64,000 bases of DNA. Origin: Aureimonas ureilytica DSM 18598 = NBRC 106430. GTDB lineage: Bacteria; Pseudomonadota; Alphaproteobacteria; Rhizobiales; Rhizobiaceae. The notes under the pieces are model-generated. The model saw only the letters and a program-made list of their open reading frames with translations, did no database searches and was not told the origin of the DNA. The stretch is taken from NCBI RefSeq assembly GCF_000382705.1, contig NZ_ARQE01000008.1, forward strand, positions 90,919 through 154,918, read 5' to 3'. The position numbers were made by a program, and so were the translations under genes. Of the stretch, positions 9,993-18,164 are shown one piece after another. The first letter of the stretch is position 1. Each line of letters opens with the position of its first letter.

Positions 9993-10706
9993 TCAAATGA
10001 AATAGTCGGGGTAGCGCCCCTTGAGTTCGGCGACGTCGGGAATGACGGCGCCCAGGTGCCGCTCCATCGCCTTCTTCGCCCCATCGACGTCGCGCGCGGC
10101 GAGATGGGCGCGGATTTCCTCGTGCTCGGCGATCACCTGTTCCATGCGGCCGAGCACGGGCAGGGTCATGCGGCGGGCGCGGTCGATCTGGATCTTGGCC
10201 TGGGTGAGCAGCGCCCAGATGCCGGGATGGGCGGAGAGGTCCGCGATCGCGGCATGGAAGGCCTCGTCCGCCTCGTGAAAGGCGTCGAGATCGCCGGTAT
10301 GGGCCGCGCCGCGCTGCCGGCGGATCGCGAGATCGACGCCCGCCAGACCCTCCACGGTCGCCCGCATGGCGGCATGTTCCACCGTGATGCCCTCCAGCGC
10401 CTTGCGGATCAGGACGGCCTCGGGGATCGCGTTGACCGGCACGCGCGACACGAATGTTCCCGACTGAGGAAAAATATCCACGAGCCCGATCTCGGACAAT
10501 CGGATCAGCGCCTCGCGCACGGGCGTCCGGCTGACGCCGAAACGCTCGATCAGCATCCGGTCCTGAAGCGGACTGCCGGGCGGCAGGCGCGCGGCCACGA
10601 TTTCCGCCCGCAGGGCCTCGAAGATCTGCGTGGCCGACGTCACCCGGCGCGCCGGCGGGGTGCGGCGTGGTGCGGTGACGGGTTCGATCTGCGGATGGTC
10701 GGACAT
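9993..10706 (-). CDS. GntR family transcriptional regulator (FadR/UxuR-like, FCD domain)
   Basis: 237-residue regulator. Winged helix-turn-helix spans about residues 20-85 (QIFEALRAEIVAARLPPGS through MLIERFGVSRTPVREALIRL). A helical FCD sensor domain follows, with metal-ligand type residues in HEADEAFHAAIADLS. Start ATG 10706 is chosen by homology of the N-terminus; the open frame continues upstream across the promoter region without a better site. It sits between uxuA and uxaC and divergent from the latter, so it most likely senses a hexuronate intermediate such as fructuronate or mannonate and represses both units. Confidence 0.88.
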   Translation of the reverse strand: MSDHPQIEPVTAPRRTPPARRVTSATQIFEALRAEIVAARLPPGSPLQDRMLIERFGVSRTPVREALIRLSEIGLVDIFPQSGTFVSRVPVNAIPEAVLIRKALEGITVEHAAMRATVEGLAGVDLAIRRQRGAAHTGDLDAFHEADEAFHAAIADLSAHPGIWALLTQAKIQIDRARRMTLPVLGRMEQVIAEHEEIRAHLAARDVDGAKKAMERHLGAVIPDVAELKGRYPDYFI

Positions 10707-10730
10707 CGGGCACTCGGCAAGGGGAGCCAA

Positions 10731-10759
10731 TTGACATTCTAGTATACCAGTCGTACCAA
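10731..10759 (+). promoter_or_regulatory. Promoter and GntR-type operator of uxaC operon
   Basis: TTGACA (10731-10736), 17 bases, then TACCAA (10754-10759) form a plausible promoter. CTAGTATACCAG at 10739-10750, between the boxes, is a near-palindrome that matches 9 of 12 positions of the E. coli UxuR/ExuR core TTGGTATACCAA. Binding here would block the divergent control region. Confidence 0.55.
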
Positions 10760-10815
10760 GCTGCCAAGGCCGAACGAAGCCCGCTGGAGGGCGGGTCGGC
10801 CGAAGGGAGGAAAAG

Positions 10816-12216
10816 ATGGCGCTCAACCCGGACCGGCTCCTGCCTGTCGAGCCGACGATGCGCGACATCGCGCGCCGCCTGTTCGCCGAGGTCGAGACGC
10901 TGCCGATCGTCTCGCCGCACGGGCACACCGAGCCCGCCTGGTATTCCGAGAACGAGCGCTTTCCCGATCCGGCCGCGCTCTTCGTCATTCCCGATCATTA
11001 CGTCTTCCGCATGCTCTATTCGCAGGGCGTGCCGCTGGAATCGCTCGGCGTTCCGCGCGCCGATGGCGGCCCGGTGGAAACCGACGGGCGGCGCATCTGG
11101 CGCCTCTTCGCCGAACATTACCGCCTGTTCCGGGGCACGCCGTCGCGCCTCTGGTTCGAGCATTCGCTGCAAACCGTCTTCGGCATCGAGGATCGCCTGT
11201 CGGCGGAGAATGCCGACGCGATCTACGACCGGATCGCCGAGGCGCTGCAGACCGACGCCATGCGCCCGCGCGCCCTTTACGAGCGCTTCAACCTCGAGGC
11301 GATCGCCACCACCGACTCGGCGCTCGACGATCTCGCCCATCACGACGCGGTGCGCGCCTCCGGCTGGCGAGGCCGCGTGCTGCCGACCTATCGGCCCGAT
11401 GCCGTGGTGGACCCCGATCGCCCGGGCTTCGCCGAGGCGCTGCAACGCTTCTTCGCCCTGACCGGAGAGCCTGAGACCTATAGCGGCTATCTCGCCGCCC
11501 ACCGCACCCGCCGCGCCTATTTCAAGGCGCGCGGCGCGACCGCGACGGACCATGGCCACCCGTCCGCGCGCACGGCCAATCTCTCGGCCGCCGAATGCGA
11601 GCTTCTGTTCTCGAAGATCCTCGCGGGAACGGGGAGCGCTGCGGAGAACGAGCTTTTCCGCGCGCAGATGCTGACCGAGATGGCGCGCATGAGCCTCGAT
11701 GACGGGCTCGTCATGCAGATCCACGCGGGTTCGTCGCGCAACCACAATTCCAAGCTCTTCGAGCGCTTCGGCTTCGACAAGGGCGCCGACATCCCACAGC
11801 GCACGGATTATGTCGGCGCGCTGCGCCCAATGCTCGACGTCGTCGGCAACGAGGCGGGGCTCACCATCATCCTCTTCACGCTGGACGAGACGGTCTATAG
11901 CCGCGAGCTGGCGCCGCTCGCCGGCCATTATCCGGCGCTCCGCCTCGGCCCGCCCTGGTGGTTCCACGACAGCCCGGAAGGCATGATGCGCTTCCGCGAA
12001 AACGTGACCGAGACCGCCGGCTTCTACAACACGGTCGGCTTCAACGACGACACCCGCGCCTTCCTCTCCATTCCTGCGCGCCACGACGTGGCGCGGCGGG
12101 TGGACTGCGCCTTCCTCGCCAAGCTCGTGGCCGATGGCCGGCTGGACGAGGACGAGGCGCGCGAGGTCGCCATCGACCTCACCTATCGGCTCGTCAAGGA
12201 CGCCTACAAAATCTGA
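10816..12216 (+). CDS. uxaC: Glucuronate isomerase
   Basis: 466 residues, the usual UxaC length (E. coli about 470). It isomerises D-glucuronate to D-fructuronate and D-galacturonate to D-tagaturonate. The metal-binding SPHGHTEP at residues 34-41, the LGPPWWFHDSPEGMMRF stretch near residue 380 and the C-terminal VDCAFLAKLV region are strongly conserved in the family. GGGAGGAAAAG precedes ATG 10816. It is the first gene of the operon reading uxaC, importer, uxuB, and is divergent from the GntR gene. Confidence 0.95.
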   Translation: MALNPDRLLPVEPTMRDIARRLFAEVETLPIVSPHGHTEPAWYSENERFPDPAALFVIPDHYVFRMLYSQGVPLESLGVPRADGGPVETDGRRIWRLFAEHYRLFRGTPSRLWFEHSLQTVFGIEDRLSAENADAIYDRIAEALQTDAMRPRALYERFNLEAIATTDSALDDLAHHDAVRASGWRGRVLPTYRPDAVVDPDRPGFAEALQRFFALTGEPETYSGYLAAHRTRRAYFKARGATATDHGHPSARTANLSAAECELLFSKILAGTGSAAENELFRAQMLTEMARMSLDDGLVMQIHAGSSRNHNSKLFERFGFDKGADIPQRTDYVGALRPMLDVVGNEAGLTIILFTLDETVYSRELAPLAGHYPALRLGPPWWFHDSPEGMMRFRENVTETAGFYNTVGFNDDTRAFLSIPARHDVARRVDCAFLAKLVADGRLDEDEAREVAIDLTYRLVKDAYKI

Positions 12217-12266
12217 CAATCGATCCGTCGGCCGGGAGACCGGCGGATTCAAGGGAGGATCGACCA

Positions 12267-13442
12267 ATGAACATGAACCGCAGACGCTTCATGGGAACGA
12301 CGGCGGCCATGGCCGGCGCAACGCTGTTCGGCGGGCGCGCCTTCGCGGCGCTGAAAGCCCCTTCGAGCCCCGTCACGATCACGGTGGCCGATGTCGCCGG
12401 CAATCTGGCGCTGACGCAGGCCGCGATGGAGCGCTACACAGAGGCCAAGCCCGAATGGGCGAGCCGCATCGCCTTCACCAAGGCCCCCGCGCCCGAACTC
12501 CCCGCCAAGCTCAAGGCGCAGCAGGCGGCGGGCCGGGTCGATATCGACCTCGTCCTGACCGGCACGGACGCGCTCTCGGCGGGCCTCGACCAGGGCATCT
12601 GGACCGATCTCAAGCCCTATATGGCCGATCTGCCCAATCTCGAGGGCATCTACATTCCGCAGGCCTACAAGATGCAGGCCATGGCGAGGGACCACGGCGT
12701 CGTCGTGTCCTATTACCCGTCCGGCCCGCTGATCGAGTTCATGCCGGACCGCGTTCCGACGCCGCCCAAGACGGCCGAAGAGCTTCTGGCCTGGACCAAG
12801 GCCAACAAGAACAAGTTCATCTATGCGCGCCCGTCCAATTCCGGACCGGGTCGGACCTTCCTGATGGGCCTGCCCTATCTTTTGAAGGATGCTGACCCGC
12901 GCGATCCCGTGAAGGGCTGGGACAAGACCTGGGCCTACCTGGAAGAGCTCGGCCAGAACATCGAATACTACGCCTCGGGCACGACGCAGACGATGCGCGA
13001 GCTGGGCGAAGGCACGCGCGACATCGTCGTCTCCACCACGGGCTGGGACATCAACCCGCGCGTTCTCGGCACGGTTCCGGCCGAGGCCGAGGTCGGCACG
13101 CTGGCCGGTTTCCACTGGGTGACGGACGCCCATTACATGGTCGTGCCGAAGGGCGTCTCGGAAGAGAAGCTCGCCGTTCTCCTCGACCTCATGAACTTCA
13201 TGCTGACGCCGGAATCCCAGGCCTATGCCTATGACCAGGGCTATTTCTACCCCGGCCCGGCGGTGAAGGACGTGCCCTTGTCCATGGCGCCGCAGGAAAG
13301 CCAGGACGCGATCAAGGAATTCGGCCGTCCGCAATATGACGACTGGATCGCCAACAATCCGCTGGAAACCCCGCTCGACGCCGACAAGCTCGTCGCCGCC
13401 TTCCGCATCTGGGACGAGCGGATCGGCGCCAAGAAGGGCTGA
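12267..13442 (+). CDS. ABC transporter substrate-binding protein, Tat-exported (putative hexuronate importer)
   Basis: 391-residue periplasmic binding protein of the PotD/iron-type superfamily. The N-terminus NRRRFMGTTAAMAGATLFGG is a twin-arginine signal with cleavage after GRAFA. GGGAGGATCGACC lies just before ATG 12267. It opens a four-gene importer (binding protein, ATPase, two permeases) that is embedded between uxaC and uxuB, so a glucuronate-containing ligand is the natural guess. The superfamily alone would also allow polyamines, iron or other small organics. Confidence 0.75.
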   Translation: MNMNRRRFMGTTAAMAGATLFGGRAFAALKAPSSPVTITVADVAGNLALTQAAMERYTEAKPEWASRIAFTKAPAPELPAKLKAQQAAGRVDIDLVLTGTDALSAGLDQGIWTDLKPYMADLPNLEGIYIPQAYKMQAMARDHGVVVSYYPSGPLIEFMPDRVPTPPKTAEELLAWTKANKNKFIYARPSNSGPGRTFLMGLPYLLKDADPRDPVKGWDKTWAYLEELGQNIEYYASGTTQTMRELGEGTRDIVVSTTGWDINPRVLGTVPAEAEVGTLAGFHWVTDAHYMVVPKGVSEEKLAVLLDLMNFMLTPESQAYAYDQGYFYPGPAVKDVPLSMAPQESQDAIKEFGRPQYDDWIANNPLETPLDADKLVAAFRIWDERIGAKKG

Positions 13443-13461
13443 CGCCTCCAAACTCTCGAGC

Positions 13462-13486
13462 GAGCGGCCGGCTGATCCGGCCGCTC
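13462..13486 (+). other. Perfect stem-loop between binding-protein and ATPase genes
   Basis: GAGCGGCCGG (13462-13471) pairs perfectly with CCGGCCGCTC (13477-13486) around a 5-base loop CTGAT. No T-run follows, so it likely stabilises the binding-protein mRNA or causes partial termination rather than ending transcription. Confidence 0.6.
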
Positions 13487-13544
13487 CTTCGCTCCGGCCC
13501 CGTCCGCCGGAGCCGCTCTCCCATCAGGCCGGAGACCCCCCGCG

Positions 13545-14648
13545 ATGAACGCCCATAGCTTTCCCGTGACGGCTTCCGGCCGCGCTGCGACGCCGCCCGC
13601 AGGCGGTGGTCGCCTCGAACTTCTGAACCTGCAGCGCGCCTTCGGCACCTACAAGGCGCTGGCCGGCATCGATCTCGCCGTGGAACGCGGCGAGTTCATC
13701 GCGCTGCTCGGCCCATCGGGCTGCGGCAAGTCCACGGCGCTGAACTGCATCGCCGGCCTTCTGCCGCTGACGGGAGGCGAAATCCGTCTGGACGGCCGCC
13801 CGATCCATGAGCTGGAGCCCGAAAAGCGCGGCTTCGGCATGGTGTTCCAGAGCTACGCGCTCTTTCCGCATATGACGATCCGCAAGAATGTCGGGTTTGG
13901 CTTGGCCATGCAGGGCGTGCCGAAGGCGGAGGCCGAGAGCCGCATCGACGCCGCGCTCGATCTCGTGCGCCTGCGCTCTCAGGGCGACAAGCTGCCGGGG
14001 CAATTGTCCGGCGGCCAGCAGCAACGCGTGGCGATTGCGCGCGCCATCGTCATCCGCCCGCCCATCGTTCTCATGGACGAACCGCTCTCCAATCTCGACG
14101 CCAAGCTGCGCTTGGAGATGCGCGCCGAAATCCGCGCCATTCACGAGGCGATCAGCTCCACCACGATCTATGTCACGCATGACCAGGACGAGGCGCTGTC
14201 GCTGGCCGACCGCATCGTCGTCATGTCGGGCGGCCTGATCCGGCAGGTCGGAACGCCCGAAGACCTCTACGAGCGGCCGAACCATGTCGAGGTCGCCGAC
14301 TTCATGGGCTATCGCACCCGCGTTGCGGGCCGCGTGGCGGATGGGGCCGGCGCGGTGGATCTGGCGAGCGGACGCATCACCCTGCCGGCGGCGGCCAAGC
14401 TGCGGCCCGGCACGGCGGTCACCGTCTCGACCCGGCCGGAGGATTTCGTGGCGACGCGCGGCGGCGAGGGCCTCACGGGCACCGTGCGCGCCATCGAATA
14501 TCGCGGCCGCGCCTGGTTCGGCTCGGCGGCGCTTGCCGACGGAACGATCGTCTATTTCCGCGCCGACGGCGCGCTGCGCAATGGCGAGAGCGTGACGCTG
14601 CGCTTCGACCCCGCGCGCACGCTCGTGTTCGAAGGGGAGGGGGCATGA
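13545..14648 (+). CDS. ABC transporter ATP-binding protein (PotA/UgpC family)
   Basis: 367-residue ATPase. Walker A GPSGCGKST is near residue 57, signature LSGGQQQRVAIARA near residue 152, Walker B IVLMDEPLSNLDA follows, then the switch His in VTHDQDEAL. A TOBE domain (about residues 260-367) closes the protein, with TRPEDF as its marker. The following permease gene starts inside its last codons (ATGA overlap at 14645). It energises the importer encoded around it. Confidence 0.88.
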   Translation: MNAHSFPVTASGRAATPPAGGGRLELLNLQRAFGTYKALAGIDLAVERGEFIALLGPSGCGKSTALNCIAGLLPLTGGEIRLDGRPIHELEPEKRGFGMVFQSYALFPHMTIRKNVGFGLAMQGVPKAEAESRIDAALDLVRLRSQGDKLPGQLSGGQQQRVAIARAIVIRPPIVLMDEPLSNLDAKLRLEMRAEIRAIHEAISSTTIYVTHDQDEALSLADRIVVMSGGLIRQVGTPEDLYERPNHVEVADFMGYRTRVAGRVADGAGAVDLASGRITLPAAAKLRPGTAVTVSTRPEDFVATRGGEGLTGTVRAIEYRGRAWFGSAALADGTIVYFRADGALRNGESVTLRFDPARTLVFEGEGA

Positions 14649-15559
14649 GCGACGCCGCCTTCTCCAGCGCGCCGCGCGTGATGGCGCGCCCGTCGCTGAA
14701 GACGCGCCTTGCCGCGCGCGGCATCGACGGCACGACGCTTCTCGTCCTGCCCGGCCTCGTCGCGGTTCTGGCGCTCTTCGTCTATCCCTTTCTCTATGGC
14801 GTCGTGGATTCGCTGACGCCCGAAAACGGCGCCTGGTACGAGAACTACCGCCGCTTCTTCTCCGACCCGTTCCTCTACAACACGATCTCGGCGACGCTCT
14901 GGCTCGCCCTGCCGGTGACGCTTCTCAACCTCGCGCTCGCCGTCCCCATCGCCTTTCGCGTGCGCCTCATGCGCCGGCAGCGGCTGCTCACCACGCTTCT
15001 CGTTCTCCCCATCACGCTCGGCACGGTTCTGGTCGCCGAAGGGCTTTTGAACTTTCTGGGGCCGCAGGGCTGGTTCAATCGCACGCTGATCCTGATCGGC
15101 CTTCTCGACGCGCCGATCCGCCTCACCAACAATTACTGGGGCGTCTTTGCCTCGCTGCTCATCACCGGCTTTCCCTTCGCCTTTCTTCTGACCCTCTCTT
15201 ACGTGTCGGGCATCGATCCGGCGATCGAGCAGGCGGCGGCGACGCTCGGGGCCAATGCGCGGCGGCGCTTCACGAGAGTCTTCCTCCCGCTTCTGGTGCC
15301 GGGCCTTGCCGTCACCTTCTGCCTCGCCTTCGTGCAGGCCTTCGCCGTCTTCCCCTCGGCGGTGCTGCTCGGCGCTCCGGCGGGCGCGACGCGCGTCATC
15401 TCGATCGCGGCCTATTCGGCGGCTTTCGAGGAATACAATCACTCGCTCGGTTCGGCGATCGCCATCATCATGGGGCTGGTGCAGCTCGCCGTGGTGCTCG
15501 CGGTTCTCGGCATCCGCGGTCTCTTTTATCGCGGCCCCGCCGGCGGAACGAAAGGCTGA
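14645..15559 (+). CDS. ABC transporter permease (PotB-like)
   Basis: 304-residue inner-membrane protein with about six spans. The ATPase-docking loop is EQAAATLGANARRRFTRVFLP around residues 197-217. The long N-terminal region before the second span (ENGAWYENYRRFFSDP) is usual for PotB-type subunits. Start overlaps the ATPase stop by 4 bases and the next permease starts 4 bases after its own stop. It is the first of the two channel subunits of the putative hexuronate importer. Confidence 0.85.
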   Translation: MSDAAFSSAPRVMARPSLKTRLAARGIDGTTLLVLPGLVAVLALFVYPFLYGVVDSLTPENGAWYENYRRFFSDPFLYNTISATLWLALPVTLLNLALAVPIAFRVRLMRRQRLLTTLLVLPITLGTVLVAEGLLNFLGPQGWFNRTLILIGLLDAPIRLTNNYWGVFASLLITGFPFAFLLTLSYVSGIDPAIEQAAATLGANARRRFTRVFLPLLVPGLAVTFCLAFVQAFAVFPSAVLLGAPAGATRVISIAAYSAAFEEYNHSLGSAIAIIMGLVQLAVVLAVLGIRGLFYRGPAGGTKG

Positions 15560-15563
15560 CCCC

Positions 15564-16409
15564 ATGATCCGCGACCGTGGCATCGGCTCCAAACTCTGGC
15601 GAACGGCCGTCTGGGCCGTCACCATCCTCTTCGTGCTCAATCTTCTCGGCGTCATCGGCGCCGTGGTGACGAACTCGCTGGCGACGCGCTGGCTCGGCAC
15701 CTGGCTGCCGGTGGACTTCACCACGCGCTGGTACTTCTCCGCCTGGCGCGAGTTCCAGCTGACCGACGTTCTTCTCGTCACCTTCCAGGTCGTGTTCCTC
15801 GTCACGATCCTGTCCGGCCTCATCGGCATCACCACGGCCTATGCGCTGGCGCGGCGGGACTTTCCGGGCAAGCGCTTCGCCATCCTCCTGTTCCTGCTGC
15901 CGCTTCTGGTGCCCCCGCTCACCTACGGCATTCCGCTGGCGACGCTCCTCTATCAGGTCGGGCTGGGCGGCTCCTTCTGGGGCGTCGTGATCATCAATCT
16001 CGTGCCCTCCATTCCCTTCGTCGTTCTGGTGATGATCCCCTTCATCGAGCAGATCGACCCCCGCGTGGAGGCCGCCGCGCGCGTCTTCGGGGCCGGCACG
16101 GGCAGCCTGTTCCTGCGCATCCTCCTGCCGCTGCTTCTGCCGGGCATGCTGGCCGCGCTGCTTCTGGTTCTGGTGCGCACCATCGCCATGTTCGAGCTGA
16201 CCTTCCTCGTGGCCGGGCCGACGAGCCAGACGCTGGTCGTCTCGCTTTATTACGCGGTCTTCGCGTCCGGCGTTCGCGCCTCGCAGTCGATCGACGCCAT
16301 GGCCGTGGTCTATATGGTCACGACGCTCTTCTGGCTCGTGCTCGCCCTGCGATTCGTCAATCCGACGCAGATCGTCGCCCGCGCCAAGCAGTCCCAGCCG
16401 GCGCATTGA
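15564..16409 (+). CDS. ABC transporter permease (PotC-like)
   Basis: 281-residue second channel subunit with about six membrane spans. The docking loop reads VEAAARVFGAGTGSLFLRIL around residues 170-190. Start ATG 15564 lies 4 bases after the previous stop; a longer open frame begins inside the previous gene but is out of context. The gene is followed after 37 bases by uxuB, so importer and catabolic enzymes appear to share a transcript. Confidence 0.85.
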   Translation: MIRDRGIGSKLWRTAVWAVTILFVLNLLGVIGAVVTNSLATRWLGTWLPVDFTTRWYFSAWREFQLTDVLLVTFQVVFLVTILSGLIGITTAYALARRDFPGKRFAILLFLLPLLVPPLTYGIPLATLLYQVGLGGSFWGVVIINLVPSIPFVVLVMIPFIEQIDPRVEAAARVFGAGTGSLFLRILLPLLLPGMLAALLLVLVRTIAMFELTFLVAGPTSQTLVVSLYYAVFASGVRASQSIDAMAVVYMVTTLFWLVLALRFVNPTQIVARAKQSQPAH

Positions 16410-16446
16410 GCGCCGGCCCCATCGTGGAGGCCCAAGGGAACCCGAC

Positions 16447-17922
16447 ATGAACCGCCTGTCCGAGACCGCGCTCGCGAACCTCCCGTCCAGCGTCCAGCGC
16501 CCCGCCTACAACCGCGCAGACGTCAAGGTCGGCATCGTCCATCTCGGCCTCGGGGCGTTCCACCGCGCCCATCAGGCCGTGATGACGGAAGCCGTGCTCG
16601 CCTCGGGCGATCTCAGCTGGGGCATTGCCGGCGTGTCGCTGCGCAGCCCCGACACGCGCGACGCGCTGGGGCCGCAGGACGGGCTCTACACGGTGGCCGT
16701 GCGCGGGGCGGAAGGCGATCGCTTCGAGGTGATCGGCTCGATCCTCCAGAGCCTCGTCGCGCCGGAGGACCCCGAAGCCGTTCTCGCCCTCATGGCCGCG
16801 CCGGACACGCGCATCGTCTCGCTGACGGTCACGGAGAAGGGCTATTGCCACAAGCCGGCGACGGGCGAACTCGACGAGGCCCATCCCGGCATCGTCCACG
16901 ATCTCGCCGAGCCGGAGAAGCCCCAGACCGCGATCGGCTTCCTGGTCGAGGCGCTGGATCGCCGCCGCCGCGCCGGCTTGGCGCCCTTCACGGTTCTTTC
17001 CTGCGACAATCTCCCGTCCAACGGGCGCACCGTCGCCAAGGTCGTCACCCGCTTTGCCGAACTGCGCGACACCGAACTCGGCGCCTGGGTCCGCGCTGAC
17101 GTCGCCTTCCCCTGCACCATGGTCGACCGCATCGTGCCGGCCACCACCGACGCCGACAGAGCGCTGGTGGCTGAGGCTTTGGGCGTCGAGGATTCCTGGC
17201 CCGTCATGGCCGAGCCCTTCACGCAATGGGTGGTGGAGGATCATTTCCCGCAAGGGCGCCCGCAATGGGAGCTCGGCGGCGCGACCTTTGCCGAGGAGGT
17301 CGAGCCCTTCGAGCTGATGAAGCTGCGTCTTCTCAACGGTTCGCACTCGACGCTCGCCTATCTCGGCTACCTTTCGGGCCACGAGACGGTGGCCGACGCC
17401 ATGGCCGCGCCGGGGTTCGCCGAGCTGCTGGAAGCCATGATGCGCGAGGAGGTCACGCCGACGCTCCCCAGCCTGCCGGGCTTCGATCTCGCCGCCTATC
17501 GCGCCGCGCTTCTGGAGCGCTTCCGCAATCCGGCGCTGCGCCACCGCACCTGGCAGATCGCCATGGACGGCTCGCAGAAACTGCCGCAGCGGCTTCTCGG
17601 CACGATCCGCGACCGGCTGAAGGCGGGCGCGGGCTTCGAGCGTCTGGCGCTCGGCGTTGCGGCCTGGATGGTCTATGCGACGGGGCATGACGAGGACGGC
17701 CGGCCGATCGACGTGCGCGATCCCCTGGCGGCGCGTTTTGCCGAGGCGACGCGCGACAAGCGCACCGCCGAATCCCTCGTGGAAGCCTATTTCCAGTTCC
17801 CGGAAGTTTTCGGGACCGACCTGTCGCACGATCCGCATTTCCGAGAGGTCGTGACGCGCGAACTGGCGGGACTCCTGGGGATCGGCGCGGCGCGCACCGT
17901 GTTCGAGGCCGGCGCCCGCTGA
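16447..17922 (+). CDS. uxuB: Fructuronate reductase (mannitol dehydrogenase family)
   Basis: 491-residue polyol-dehydrogenase-family enzyme, predicted to reduce D-fructuronate to D-mannonate with NADH. The Rossmann start is VGIVHLGLGAFHRAHQAV at about residues 28-45, and VDRIVPATT is the usual mid-domain signature. The catalytic Lys292, Asn297 and His300 are in the KxxxxNxxH motif (MKLRLLNGSHS). The family also includes mannitol and altronate oxidoreductases, but presence beside uxaC and uxuA makes fructuronate the best substrate. It ends the operon; a GC-rich hairpin follows 17 bases later. Confidence 0.9.
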   Translation: MNRLSETALANLPSSVQRPAYNRADVKVGIVHLGLGAFHRAHQAVMTEAVLASGDLSWGIAGVSLRSPDTRDALGPQDGLYTVAVRGAEGDRFEVIGSILQSLVAPEDPEAVLALMAAPDTRIVSLTVTEKGYCHKPATGELDEAHPGIVHDLAEPEKPQTAIGFLVEALDRRRRAGLAPFTVLSCDNLPSNGRTVAKVVTRFAELRDTELGAWVRADVAFPCTMVDRIVPATTDADRALVAEALGVEDSWPVMAEPFTQWVVEDHFPQGRPQWELGGATFAEEVEPFELMKLRLLNGSHSTLAYLGYLSGHETVADAMAAPGFAELLEAMMREEVTPTLPSLPGFDLAAYRAALLERFRNPALRHRTWQIAMDGSQKLPQRLLGTIRDRLKAGAGFERLALGVAAWMVYATGHDEDGRPIDVRDPLAARFAEATRDKRTAESLVEAYFQFPEVFGTDLSHDPHFREVVTRELAGLLGIGAARTVFEAGAR

Positions 17923-17939
17923 CGAGCGCCCGTTCGCAT

Positions 17940-17970
17940 GGCCGGCGCCGCCCTTCGGGTGCCGCCGGCC
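17940..17970 (+). terminator. Hairpin downstream of uxuB
   Basis: GGCCGGCG (17940-17947) pairs with CGCCGGCC (17963-17970), with a CCC-TTC-GGG inner stem. A T5 run appears only about 19 bases later, so it is either an imperfect terminator or a 3'-end stabiliser. Confidence 0.5.
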
Positions 17971-18045
17971 AAGTGCGTCGCGCGATGTCTTTTTATAGTC
18001 GTTCCAAAGTAAGACACCCGCCCGGTCGGGCCGAAACGCTTCGCT

Positions 18046-18061
18046 TTCATTAGTTAATGAA
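18046..18061. promoter_or_regulatory. 16-bp palindrome upstream of siderophore-type importer
   Basis: TTCATTAGTTAATGAA has perfect 7-base arms around GT. It is an A+T-rich island in G+C-rich DNA, about 100 bases before the binding-protein start, so it is a likely operator. The arms do not match the Irr (ICE) consensus I know; the regulator is open. Confidence 0.45.
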
Positions 18062-18164
18062 GCGCGGATACATCCTTTCGGAAAAGATGACTACGAATGG
18101 CTTGTTTTTTTGTGGGGGCGGCTATAGACCGCAGCCGCAAGCTGTTTCGTTGAGGATGCTGTTC

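Noticed and set aside
18057-18164. Longer N-terminus for the siderophore-type binding protein starting at ATG 18057
   Set aside because: It would put 36 non-hydrophobic residues before the signal peptide and overlap the palindrome region; the GTG with TGAGG upstream fits better.
17940-18164. Possible cobalamin riboswitch before the BtuF/FepB-like gene
   Set aside because: I see no B12-box-like conserved core; the only strong structure is a simple G+C hairpin that belongs to the uxuB 3' end.
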